This document shows, piece after piece, positions 48,538 through 55,487 of a DNA stretch of 64,000 nucleotides. The translations under genes were made by a program, and so were the position numbers. Within the stretch, counting starts at the first letter, position 1; every line of letters begins with the position of its first letter. The notes below the pieces were generated by a model. It was not told the DNA's origin and searched no databases. It saw only the letters and a list, made by a program, of their open reading frames with translations. The DNA lies in the NCBI GenBank assembly GCA_041748655.1, contig JBGTCV010000010.1:1-64000 (forward strand), written 5' to 3'. The stretch comes from Leptofilum sp041748655. GTDB lineage: Bacteria; Chloroflexota; Anaerolineae; Promineifilales; Promineifilaceae.

Positions 48538-50151
48538 TTACATCCGAAAAACGCCGTAATGCGGCTGCCCCGGCGTAATGAAATCAACATTGTGCGCCAC
48601 CGACAGCCCCACGCTCAGCGCCCGGCGCGTGTCGCGTGGGTCCAAAATGCCGTCGTCCCACAGCCGCGCCGTGGCATAGTACGGATCAGATTCCTGGTCG
48701 AACTTTTGCCGGGTCATCATCTGCATCGCCTGGATGGTGGTGGCGTCTGGCTCCACGCCGCGCCGTTTGGCCGCCGCTTCCTGCACAATGCCCAGCACCC
48801 CCGCCGCCTGCTCACCCCCCATCACCGCCACCCGGCTGTTGGGCCAGCTCCACAAAAAGCGCGGATCATAGGAACGGCCGCACATCGCATAATTGCCCGC
48901 CCCGTACGAGCCACCCACAATCACCGAAAACTGCGGCACGCTGCTGGTGGCCACCGCGTTAATCATCTGGCTGCCGTGCTTGATGATGCCGCCCCGCTCG
49001 TACTGCGTCCCCACCATAAAACCGGTGATGTTTTGCAGATAGATCAGCGGCGTGCGGCTCTGGTTGCACAGCTGGATAAACTGCGCCGCCTTGTTGGCAC
49101 ATTCGGAAAAGAGAATGCCATTGTTTCCCAAAATACCCACTGGCCAGCCGTTAAGACAGGCGTGCCCCGTTACCAGCGTCGGCCCATATTCCGGCTTGAA
49201 CTCGAAAAATTCGGAGCCATCCACCAGTCGGGCAATCACTTCGCGAATGTCGAACGGAATGCGCGGATCGGCAGGAATGACGCCCAGCAGCTCATCGGGG
49301 TCGTGGGCAGGCTCGCGGGGTGACTGGCGGCGCTGGAGGCAAACGGCCGGTTTTTGCCGGTTGAGCTGACGAGCAATCAAACGGCCGATTCGCAACGCAT
49401 CCGCATCATCCTCCGCCAGATAATCACTCAGCCCCGACACCTGGGCGTGCATCTCCGCGCCGCCCAGCGTCTCGTCATCCACGGTTTCACCAATGGCCAT
49501 CTTCACCAGCGGCGGGCCACCCAGGTAGGCGGTGGCTTGCCCGCGCACAAAAACCGTGTAGTCGCTCATCCCCGGCACGTACGCCCCACCCGCCGTGGAG
49601 GAGCCAAAGACCAGCGCCACCTGCGCAATCCCGGCCGCCGACAGCCGCGCCTGGTTGGTAAAAGTGCGCCCGCCCAGAATAAAAATCTCGTCCTGGTAGA
49701 GCAAATTGGCCCCGGCCGACTCCACGCAGGCAATGCAGGGCAGCCGATTTTCCGCAGCGATGGCCTGGGCGCGCAGCGTCTTTTGCAGCGACATCGGGTA
49801 GACTGCGCCCCCCTTGGCCGTGGCGTCGTTGACCGAGATCAGACATTCCACCCGGCTCACCACGCCAATCCCCACAATTTGCAGGGCGGCGGGCGCTTCG
49901 TCGTGGTACAGGCCCCAGGCGGCCAGAGGCGAAAGCTCCAAAAAGGGCGTGCCGGGGTCCAGCAGCAGCTCCAGCCGCTCGCGGGGCAGCAGCTTGCCCT
50001 GCTGGCGAAACTTTTGCGCGCCGCGCTCGCCGCCGCCAGCCCGCACCTGCGCCTGCCGCGTTTCCAGCGTCTGCACCAGCGCCAGCATGGCGGCGCGATT
50101 GGTTTTGTATTCTTCGCTGCGGATATTGAGAGATGATTTTAGTCTGTCCAT
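48538..50151 (-). CDS. Acyl-CoA carboxylase beta subunit (carboxyltransferase, methylcrotonyl/geranyl type)
   Basis: A 537-residue protein with N- and C-terminal crotonase-like halves. It carries GKLLPRERLELLLDPGTPFLELS, ISVNDATAKGGAVYP, GSSTAGGAYVPGMSDY (oxyanion and CoA site), GILGNNGILFSECANKAAQF and GGSYGAGNYAMCGR. The methylcrotonyl-CoA carboxylase beta family matches best in length and motifs; geranyl-CoA carboxylase is closely related. It accepts the carboxyl group from biotin on the alpha subunit (40833-42794). It has no exact ACGGCCGT copy but at least three one-base-off sites. Confidence 0.92.
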   Translation of the reverse strand: MDRLKSSLNIRSEEYKTNRAAMLALVQTLETRQAQVRAGGGERGAQKFRQQGKLLPRERLELLLDPGTPFLELSPLAAWGLYHDEAPAALQIVGIGVVSRVECLISVNDATAKGGAVYPMSLQKTLRAQAIAAENRLPCIACVESAGANLLYQDEIFILGGRTFTNQARLSAAGIAQVALVFGSSTAGGAYVPGMSDYTVFVRGQATAYLGGPPLVKMAIGETVDDETLGGAEMHAQVSGLSDYLAEDDADALRIGRLIARQLNRQKPAVCLQRRQSPREPAHDPDELLGVIPADPRIPFDIREVIARLVDGSEFFEFKPEYGPTLVTGHACLNGWPVGILGNNGILFSECANKAAQFIQLCNQSRTPLIYLQNITGFMVGTQYERGGIIKHGSQMINAVATSSVPQFSVIVGGSYGAGNYAMCGRSYDPRFLWSWPNSRVAVMGGEQAAGVLGIVQEAAAKRRGVEPDATTIQAMQMMTRQKFDQESDPYYATARLWDDGILDPRDTRRALSVGLSVAHNVDFITPGQPHYGVFRM

Positions 50152-50162
50152 GGTTGTTTATT

Positions 50163-50255
50163 GGAACACAAGTTACGCAGAGATGGCACAGAGATTCATA
50201 GAGAAAAGTCTCTGTGCAGCTCTGTGGCTTCTCCGTGCCCCTCTGTGTTCCTGCT
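50163..50255. repeat. CACAGAG/CTCTGTG multi-hairpin element
   Basis: AACACAAGTTACGCAGAGATG and GGCACAGAG face CTCTGTGCAGCTCTGTGGCT and CCCCTCTGTGTTCC. The right part matches DNA inside the GT87 gene (37346-37424). Confidence 0.75.
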
Positions 50256-50285
50256 TTTCATTCGCTCTGGAATGAATCCCACGTA

Positions 50286-50308
50286 CCTGGGGATGAATCC
50301 CCAAGCTA
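50286..50308. repeat. Hairpin CCTGGGGATGAATCCCC, variant copy
   Basis: CCTGGGGATGAATCCCCAAG is a one-position-compensated variant of the hairpin at 45143 and 54442: the G-C change is made on both arms, keeping the stem. Confidence 0.75.
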
Positions 50309-50321
50309 AAACGATTACCGT

Positions 50322-50804
50322 TCACCGATTACCGTTCACCACGCGCAAGCTCAACCCGCCGTCGGACGAATCTTTGCCCATGACGTGCTGCTGATGCCGT
50401 TGGTGGTCTTCTTCCGAAAACTGCTCCGGCTGGGGGAAGGGGGCAAAGCGGCCCAGCAAAACGGCATCGATGAGGTATGAAACCAGGGCCACGTCGTATG
50501 CATCGGACAGGGTGCGGTATTGGCGGGGGTCTTGATTAACCCAAAGAAGGTTGGCAGTGTAGCCATCACCATCGGGCGTGATTTGCAGCTGGAAGATGCA
50601 GCTACCGCTGGTGCTGCGGTGGCAGTAGAGCCATTCATCTTCCAGGTAGATGAACCATTTGTCGGCGGGGGATTGGGGCACAAGCCCCTGGCTAATGGTA
50701 ACGTATTCCTCGCGGGTGTAACGGCCGTCTAGCAGCAGCTCTTTACGAGTGTTGGGCATCGGTTTGTTGGGCCAGGAAACGGCCGTAGCGCGTTGTTTGC
50801 TCAT
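50322..50804 (-). CDS. Hypothetical protein ending in repeat DNA
   Basis: About 160 residues from ATG 50804 with a GGGGAT site. A mixed alpha/beta soluble protein with aromatic motifs (KWFIYLEDEWLYCHRS, IFQLQITPDGDGY, VALVSYLIDAVLLGRF) and no family I recognise. The last residues, VVNGNR and the TGA, are encoded by the GGTGAACGGTAATCGG-type iterated word, which is otherwise intergenic here. The natural C-terminus was probably replaced or extended by repeat DNA. It is followed upstream by hicB, and may be unrelated to it. Confidence 0.65.
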   Translation of the reverse strand: MSKQRATAVSWPNKPMPNTRKELLLDGRYTREEYVTISQGLVPQSPADKWFIYLEDEWLYCHRSTSGSCIFQLQITPDGDGYTANLLWVNQDPRQYRTLSDAYDVALVSYLIDAVLLGRFAPFPQPEQFSEEDHQRHQQHVMGKDSSDGGLSLRVVNGNR

Positions 50805-50812
50805 CAAATCCC

Positions 50813-51145
50813 CTATTGATGGACAGCCGAATCAAACGTTTCAGCAGCCCACTGGTTGATGCTTTTACCACTCACTTCTGCCGCAGCCGCCACGGCTGCA
50901 TGAATTTCTGGGGGGATTCGCAGCATCAAACGACCTGAATATGGTTTTTGTGGCGCTCGGTTTAGCTTTTCGCACGTTTCCAGATAATCATCGACCGCTT
51001 CCTCAAAAGCTGCACGAAGCTCTTGAACCGTTTCCCCATGAAAACCCACCACATCTTTTATTGCCGCAATATGCCCAATGAAGCATTCATCCTCATCGCT
51101 GTACTCAATTTTTGCGGCGTATCTTTTATAAGTCATTGTATTCAT
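50813..51145 (-). CDS. hicB: HicB-type antitoxin
   Basis: A 110-residue protein. An N-terminal partial RNase H-like HicB domain has YSDEDECFIGHIAAIKDVVGFHG and ELRAAFEEAVDDYLETC. A ribbon-helix-helix DNA-binding end follows (SGRLMLRIPPEIHAAVAAAAEVSGKS...). It neutralises HicA and represses the operon. ATG 51145 overlaps the hicA stop (ATGA), so the two are translationally coupled with toxin first, the usual hicAB order. Confidence 0.93.
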   Translation of the reverse strand: MNTMTYKRYAAKIEYSDEDECFIGHIAAIKDVVGFHGETVQELRAAFEEAVDDYLETCEKLNRAPQKPYSGRLMLRIPPEIHAAVAAAAEVSGKSINQWAAETFDSAVHQ

Positions 51146-51396
51146 GGCTTTATCCCTGCTTGCTCCAAAAACCGACGCGCATCGCGTACTTGATACGGTT
51201 TTGCCTCTTTTTGCGGGTGGGGGCGATGAAAAGTGCCAACCTCGTCATTCAATTCAAACCTCACACGCGAGCCACGTCCTTCCACAACAACTGCACCAAG
51301 CGCAATGAACAAAGCTTCAATCCTTTTCCATTCCAATGTCTTGGAAACTGGATTTTCAAAAATAGTTTCAAGCGTCTTTTGGTGCTTTTTATTCAC
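51142..51396 (-). CDS. hicA: HicA-type mRNA interferase toxin
   Basis: About 84 residues from GTG 51396. That start aligns with the family opening (NKKHQKTLETIFENP) and is placed six bases after a TATCAT box; a TTG at 51414 would fall inside that -10 box. The HicA dsRBD-like fold shows WKRIEALFIALGAVVVEGRG, then SRVRFELND and the late KPYQVRDARRFLEQAGI. The canonical active-site His after the GxGSH turn reads GSRVRF, so the catalytic residue may be shifted (FHRPHP). In the family it cleaves mRNA when HicB is lost. Confidence 0.88.
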   Translation of the reverse strand: MNKKHQKTLETIFENPVSKTLEWKRIEALFIALGAVVVEGRGSRVRFELNDEVGTFHRPHPQKEAKPYQVRDARRFLEQAGIKP

Positions 51397-51402
51397 GGGG
51401 AA

Positions 51403-51431
51403 ATGATAGCGCAATCTGCTATCACAATCAA
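51403..51431 (-). promoter_or_regulatory. Leaderless promoter of hicA
   Basis: Minus strand: TTGATT (51431-51426), 17 bases, TATCAT (51408-51403), six bases, GTG at 51396. Confidence 0.65.
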
Positions 51432-51436
51432 GTGAT

Positions 51437-52285
51437 TCAGATGGCTAGTTTGAAGGACTGGCGTGTCTCGGCAATGCTTGCCACTTCGCCGCCGACTAGC
51501 CGCACCAGCTCGGCCGCTTTGGCCACCAGCTCACCGTTGGACTGCGCCAGCTCGCCATTTGGCAGGTAGAGATTGTCCTCCAGCCCCACCCGCACGTTGC
51601 CGCCCATAGAAACGGCCGCTGCCGCCAGCCGCCACTGTTTCTGCCCAATACTAATCACCTGCCAGTGTGAATTCGCCGGAAGCTGGTCCACCTGCTGCAC
51701 CAGATTTTTGGTGCTGGCCGGGATGCCGCCCAGCACCCCCATGATCAGGCTGAACTGGTACGGCGGCTGCAAAATCCCCAAATCGATCAGCGGCTCGGCG
51801 TTGTTGATGTGACCGGCGTCGAAACATTCCATCTCGGGCCGCGTGCCCGCCTCATTCATCGCTTCCAGAAAAAATTGGATGTCCTTAAACGGATTGGCAA
51901 AAACGTGATCGTGGTAGAAGGTTTTTTGCTGGCGGGAGTAGATGGCGTAGTTCATCGAGCCCATGTTGAGCGCGGCCATGTCGGGCCGCAGGGCGCGGAT
52001 GTGGTGAATGCGTGTCTCCCGGTCTATGCCGATGGCCCCGGTGGAGTAGTTGATGATGACATCGGGGCAGCGCTGGCGCACCTCGGCGTCAATTTGGGCA
52101 TAAGTTTCTACATCGAAGGCGGGACGGCCGTCTGGCTGACGGGCATGAATATGGACAATGCTGGCTCCCGCTTCCACGCTGCGCCGGGCCTCCTCGGCAA
52201 TCTCAACGGGCGTATAGGGAATGGCGGGGGACTGGGCTCTGGTGGTGAGGACGCCGGTGAGAGCAGCCGTAATGATTGTTTTCAT
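51437..52285 (-). CDS. Beta-keto acid cleavage enzyme (BKACE, DUF849 family)
   Basis: A 282-residue TIM barrel. It shows KTIITAALTGVLTT, AGASIVHIHARQPDGRP (zinc His pair), CPDVIINYSTG, MNEAGTRPEMECFDAGHI (further ligand and Glu) and GGNVRVGLEDNLYLPNG (substrate Arg and C-terminal motif). The best-known member cleaves 3-keto-5-aminohexanoate with acetyl-CoA in lysine fermentation; the family acts on many beta-keto acids. Substrate here is unknown. It lies between the HicAB and MNT/HEPN pairs. Confidence 0.9.
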   Translation of the reverse strand: MKTIITAALTGVLTTRAQSPAIPYTPVEIAEEARRSVEAGASIVHIHARQPDGRPAFDVETYAQIDAEVRQRCPDVIINYSTGAIGIDRETRIHHIRALRPDMAALNMGSMNYAIYSRQQKTFYHDHVFANPFKDIQFFLEAMNEAGTRPEMECFDAGHINNAEPLIDLGILQPPYQFSLIMGVLGGIPASTKNLVQQVDQLPANSHWQVISIGQKQWRLAAAAVSMGGNVRVGLEDNLYLPNGELAQSNGELVAKAAELVRLVGGEVASIAETRQSFKLAI

Positions 52286-52294
52286 GGGACAAAT

Positions 52295-52660
52295 TTATGA
52301 AGCAACTGGTAGTAACTCAACACCATCTTTTCTAACTTCCTGAAACAGGCCTGTTTTAATTCGCGCCTGTTCTTCAAAATAAGCTTTACTCCACACACGC
52401 GTTGAGAGGTAGGTAGAATAATCAATGCTAACATCCGCAGCAATATCACGGACATGATCACGTAAACTTAAGCTAACATCCGGCAACACCAACAGTAAAT
52501 CAATATCCGATTCGGCATCATAATCCCCCCGCGCTTTTGAGCCAAACAGGATCACAGATAGTGGAAAAATGTTTTCATCTGCCAGACGGGAAATGAAATC
52601 GGCCGTTGCTTTATGCTCTTTGTCAGATAAATGACGCAGTTGTTTTTTTCTCTGACTCAT
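52295..52660 (-). CDS. MNT-type nucleotidyltransferase (antitoxin of HEPN/MNT pair)
   Basis: A 121-residue protein with the minimal nucleotidyltransferase motif GSKARGDYDAESDIDLLLV (about residues 41-59): GSxxRG and the paired Asp. In HEPN/MNT modules this protein modifies the HEPN toxin by AMP transfer. Its ATG overlaps the HEPN stop by four bases (52657-52660), so it is cotranslated. AT-rich relative to the neighbours, and contains no ACGGCCGT. Confidence 0.88.
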   Translation of the reverse strand: MSQRKKQLRHLSDKEHKATADFISRLADENIFPLSVILFGSKARGDYDAESDIDLLLVLPDVSLSLRDHVRDIAADVSIDYSTYLSTRVWSKAYFEEQARIKTGLFQEVRKDGVELLPVAS

Positions 52661-53052
52661 ATCTTCTCGCCACTTTTTCTCAAGTCGGCCTCAATTCGTT
52701 CAACAAACTCTTGAGCATCTTGCAATCTTTTTCTGGCAAGTTCAGCATCCACAATAAAATGAACATCATAATCTGTGTCATTTTTTGACTCAAATGCACG
52801 GATCAACATACGAGAAAATTTGGCTTCAATCAAGCCTGGTTTGACAAAGTGTTCACCAAATGCGGAAACGATACCTGCATGCTTACTACGTTCTACACCG
52901 ACACTTTTTAACAAAGCAGATGCTGCATAGAACATCGCGTAATAAGAGCGGGAGATAGCAACCGTAAAAAGATCATTTTGAATGTTGAACTCCACAGCCT
53001 TCAAATCATCTTTGGCGCGATTTAGGTAAAGTTGAATATCTTCGCTAGACAC
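52657..53052 (-). CDS. HEPN-domain protein (toxin of HEPN/MNT pair)
   Basis: A 131-residue helical protein starting at GTG 53052 with a GGAG site. The HEPN fold is shown by YLNRAKDDLKAVEF, ISRSYYAMFYAASALL (core helix) and HAGIVSAFGEHFVKPG. The RNase motif R-x4-6-H is not in its standard place, though Arg/Tyr of SRSYYAMF is the typical signature of this HEPN subgroup. These proteins can act as RNases inhibited by the partner MNT protein. AT-rich, consistent with transfer. Confidence 0.86.
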   Translation of the reverse strand: MSSEDIQLYLNRAKDDLKAVEFNIQNDLFTVAISRSYYAMFYAASALLKSVGVERSKHAGIVSAFGEHFVKPGLIEAKFSRMLIRAFESKNDTDYDVHFIVDAELARKRLQDAQEFVERIEADLRKSGEKI

Positions 53053-53124
53053 AAAAATGCTCCATTTTTGAATGGAGCCTATTGTACCATATTGATTTAT
53101 CAGGTTTGAACGTTTGGAGAAAAA

Positions 53125-53188
53125 GGGCGAGGCAGATGGTGGGCATGATCGTTTTGTGTTGCCAAATCGATTCCCATCTGCCTCGCCC
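53125..53188. repeat. 14-bp perfect inverted repeat between HEPN and ligase genes
   Basis: GGGCGAGGCAGATG (53125-53138) and CATCTGCCTCGCCC (53175-53188) enclose 36 bases. It could end the ligase transcript. Confidence 0.75.
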
Positions 53189-53202
53189 CTACCGTTTACC
53201 GA

Positions 53203-54426
53203 TCACGCCTGCCAATCGCGGGCATCGACCATGCCGGGGGCATCGTCGGCCAGGGTGCCGGGGGGGATAAATTCGACGGCATCGACGCGAACGCGGCACA
53301 GGCCCTGCACGGCCGTTTTCACCTGTTCGGATACGGCCGTTTCATCCACCCCCTCAGCCTCTACCCGCACCACAAAATGATCCTTGTGCTCGGGGCGGGA
53401 AACCACGCCCTGCACCTTTTGCACGCCGGGAATCTGCCCGGTGGCAAAGCGCAGCTGGTTGGGATGAACAAACATACCTCGCACTTTAGCCGCCTCACCG
53501 GAACGCCCCACTAAAATCAAGCCGCGCTCCGTCTGGCGGCTTTGTCCAGGGTTCGGATCCATGTTCATTGCCATGTCGCCCATGCCGATGCGAATGAGTG
53601 GATAGGCGCGGCTAAAGTTGGTAGCCACAACTTCCCCCGTTTCGCCAGGACCAACCGGCAGGCCGGTATCGGTATCCACCACCTCCACAATCGGTTCCGA
53701 CAGGAGGGTCATCACCATGCCTTCGCCCGTGTTGAGCGCCAGCAGGCCAAAATCGGCCGTGGCGTAGGCATTGCCCACGGCCAGGCCATACTGCTCCACA
53801 AACGTCTGGCGTAAGGTTGGCGGGAGGGGTTCAGCAGAGAAGACGGCCGTTTTTAACCCAAAATCACTCTTGAAATTCAGTCCGCTCGCTTCCGCCTTCT
53901 GGATCAGGCTCATCAAAAAGCTGGGCGTGCCGCTGTAGCCCGTCACCTTCAAATCCTGCATCATTTTTAGCTGCAATTCGGCGCTGCCGGTGCCGCCCGG
54001 CACCACAGTGCAGCCCAGCCGCACAAACGCATTGTCGAACAAAAAGCCCGCTGGCACCAAATGATAGGTGAAGCTGTTCAGCACCACATCGCCCGGCTTA
54101 AAACCAGTGGTTTTTAGCGCACCTACCGTCACGTCCCAGGAACCTTCGTCGGGTTCCGGCGCAGGTTCGTAAATGGGGCCGGGCGAAAAGAAGATATGGG
54201 TCACTTTTTCCGGCGGAATGCCCAACATACCCCCAAACGGCGGGTTGGCCTGCTGCAAAGCGACAATTTTATCTTTGGACAGCACCGGAATCTTGGGCAG
54301 ATCGGCCACGCCTTGAATATCATCCGGCGTAATGCCCGCCGCCTCAAACCGCTCCCGAACGGCCGTTGCGTTTTCATAGGCCGCCTTGACTGCTTCACGT
54401 AATTGCTGATCTAACTTACTCATCAT
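53203..54426 (-). CDS. Phenylacetate-CoA ligase-like adenylating enzyme
   Basis: About 407 residues from ATG 54426. An ANL-superfamily adenylate-forming protein of the PaaK branch: ITPDDIQGVADLPKIPVLSK near the start, a phosphate loop reading FSPGPIYEP, GYSGTPSFLMSLI, GETGEVVATN and RIGMGDMA (Asp), and KVRGMFVHPNQL before the C-terminal domain. The loop lacks the usual Ser/Thr-Gly-rich TSGTTG form, so the activity may be altered. It sits last in the Liv-type transporter cluster, consistent with activation of an imported acid to its CoA ester. Confidence 0.84.
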   Translation of the reverse strand: MMSKLDQQLREAVKAAYENATAVRERFEAAGITPDDIQGVADLPKIPVLSKDKIVALQQANPPFGGMLGIPPEKVTHIFFSPGPIYEPAPEPDEGSWDVTVGALKTTGFKPGDVVLNSFTYHLVPAGFLFDNAFVRLGCTVVPGGTGSAELQLKMMQDLKVTGYSGTPSFLMSLIQKAEASGLNFKSDFGLKTAVFSAEPLPPTLRQTFVEQYGLAVGNAYATADFGLLALNTGEGMVMTLLSEPIVEVVDTDTGLPVGPGETGEVVATNFSRAYPLIRIGMGDMAMNMDPNPGQSRQTERGLILVGRSGEAAKVRGMFVHPNQLRFATGQIPGVQKVQGVVSRPEHKDHFVVRVEAEGVDETAVSEQVKTAVQGLCRVRVDAVEFIPPGTLADDAPGMVDARDWQA

Positions 54427-54441
54427 TTTTCCCGTCGAAGA

Positions 54442-54465
54442 CCTGGGCATGAATGCCCAGGCTAT
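54442..54465. repeat. Hairpin CCTGGGCATGAATGCCCAGG, copy 2
   Basis: Identical 20-base hairpin plus CTAT to that at 45143-45166. Confidence 0.82.
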
Positions 54466-54470
54466 AAATG

Positions 54471-54547
54471 GTGGTCGGTAATCCGTAATCGGTAATCGGA
54501 AAACCGTTCACCGTTCACCGATTACCGTTCACCGACCACCGATCACC
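54471..54547. repeat. Iterated-word palindrome, CGGTAATCGGTGAACGG type
   Basis: The left arm GGTGGTCGGTAATCCGTAAT continues with CGGTAATCGG. The right arm repeats CCGTTCACCGATTACCGTTC and ACCGACCACCGATCACC. The stop codon of the LivF gene (54543-54545) lies within it. Related single arms lie at 50312-50341 and 53191-53207. Confidence 0.82.
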
Positions 54548-55337
54548 CAATCCACCGCTTGCGCCGCTTGTAATGCTTCACATCCCGGTAGCTTTTGCGC
54601 TCGCCAATCTGGGTCAGCCCCAGATAAAACTCTTTGATATCCGCATTTTGGGCCAGCTGATTGGCTTCCCCATCCAGCACAATGCGGCCAGTTTCCATGA
54701 CATAGGCGTATTCGGCCGTTTTCAAGGCCACATTGGCATTCTGTTCCACCACCAAAATAGAAACGCCCGCCTCTTTATTAATTCGATGAATAATTTCAAA
54801 AATATTTTGCACCAAAAGGGGAGCCAAACCTAAAGAAGGTTCATCCAGCAGCATCAGGCGGGGCTTGGCCATGAGGGCACGCCCAATGGCCACCATCTGC
54901 TGCTCGCCACCGGAAAGGTAGCCAGCCGTGCGGTTGCGCAGAGGCTTGAGCGCCGGGAAATAATCATACACCTGCTCCAGCAGCCGCCTGGTGTCTGCCT
55001 GGCTGGGATTCACCAACGCGCCCACGCGCAAATTTTCCTCGGTGGTGAGATGTTGGAAAAGGCGGCGGCCTTCCAGCACCTGAACAATGCCCCGGCGGGT
55101 AATCTCTTCAGCAGGCAGCTTATCGAGCCGTTCACCTTCAAACTCAATGCTGCCTCGCGTAACAGCACCCGCCTCGCGCAGGAGCAGGCCAGAAACAGCC
55201 TTGAGCGTGGTGGTTTTGCCTGCACCATTGGCTCCCAGCAAGGAAACAATTTGCCCCTGGTTCACTTCCAGCGAAACGCCGCGCAGCACCAAAATGACAT
55301 CACTATAAACGACTTCGATATTGTTGATTTTTAACAT
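54543..55337 (-). CDS. livF: Branched-chain amino acid-type ABC transporter ATPase (LivF)
   Basis: A 264-residue ATPase. Walker A is LLGANGAGKTT (about residues 33-43), signature LSGGEQQM, Walker B MLLDEPSLGLAP and switch His region ILVVEQNAN. The end is longer and more basic than E. coli LivF (RKSYRDVKHYKRRKRWIG). Together with LivG, LivH, LivM and the binding protein it imports hydrophobic amino acids or, in this genomic context, perhaps aromatic or fatty acids. The stop lies within a repeat. Confidence 0.92.
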   Translation of the reverse strand: MLKINNIEVVYSDVILVLRGVSLEVNQGQIVSLLGANGAGKTTTLKAVSGLLLREAGAVTRGSIEFEGERLDKLPAEEITRRGIVQVLEGRRLFQHLTTEENLRVGALVNPSQADTRRLLEQVYDYFPALKPLRNRTAGYLSGGEQQMVAIGRALMAKPRLMLLDEPSLGLAPLLVQNIFEIIHRINKEAGVSILVVEQNANVALKTAEYAYVMETGRIVLDGEANQLAQNADIKEFYLGLTQIGERKSYRDVKHYKRRKRWIG

Positions 55338-55347
55338 AGCAACTCAG

Positions 55348-55478
55348 GGCCACAGAGGACACAGAGAAATTTATTGTAATAGTTTTCACCCTCACCCCAA
55401 CCCTCTCCCAAAGGGAGAGGGAGCTGTCCCCTCCCCCGTTTAGGGGGAGGGGTAGGGAGGGGGTGTGCCCTCTGTGGC
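55348..55478. repeat. Nested palindromes: CCACAGAGG element enclosing a CCCTCTCCC element
   Basis: Outer arms GGCCACAGAGGACACAGAG (55348-55366) and GCCCTCTGTGGC (55467-55478) enclose CACCCTCACCCC, CCCTCTCCC/GGGAGAGGG and CCCCTCCCCC/GGGGGAGGGG hairpins. The inner part is related to 19354-19437. Confidence 0.8.
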
Positions 55479-55487
55479 TAAAACAGA

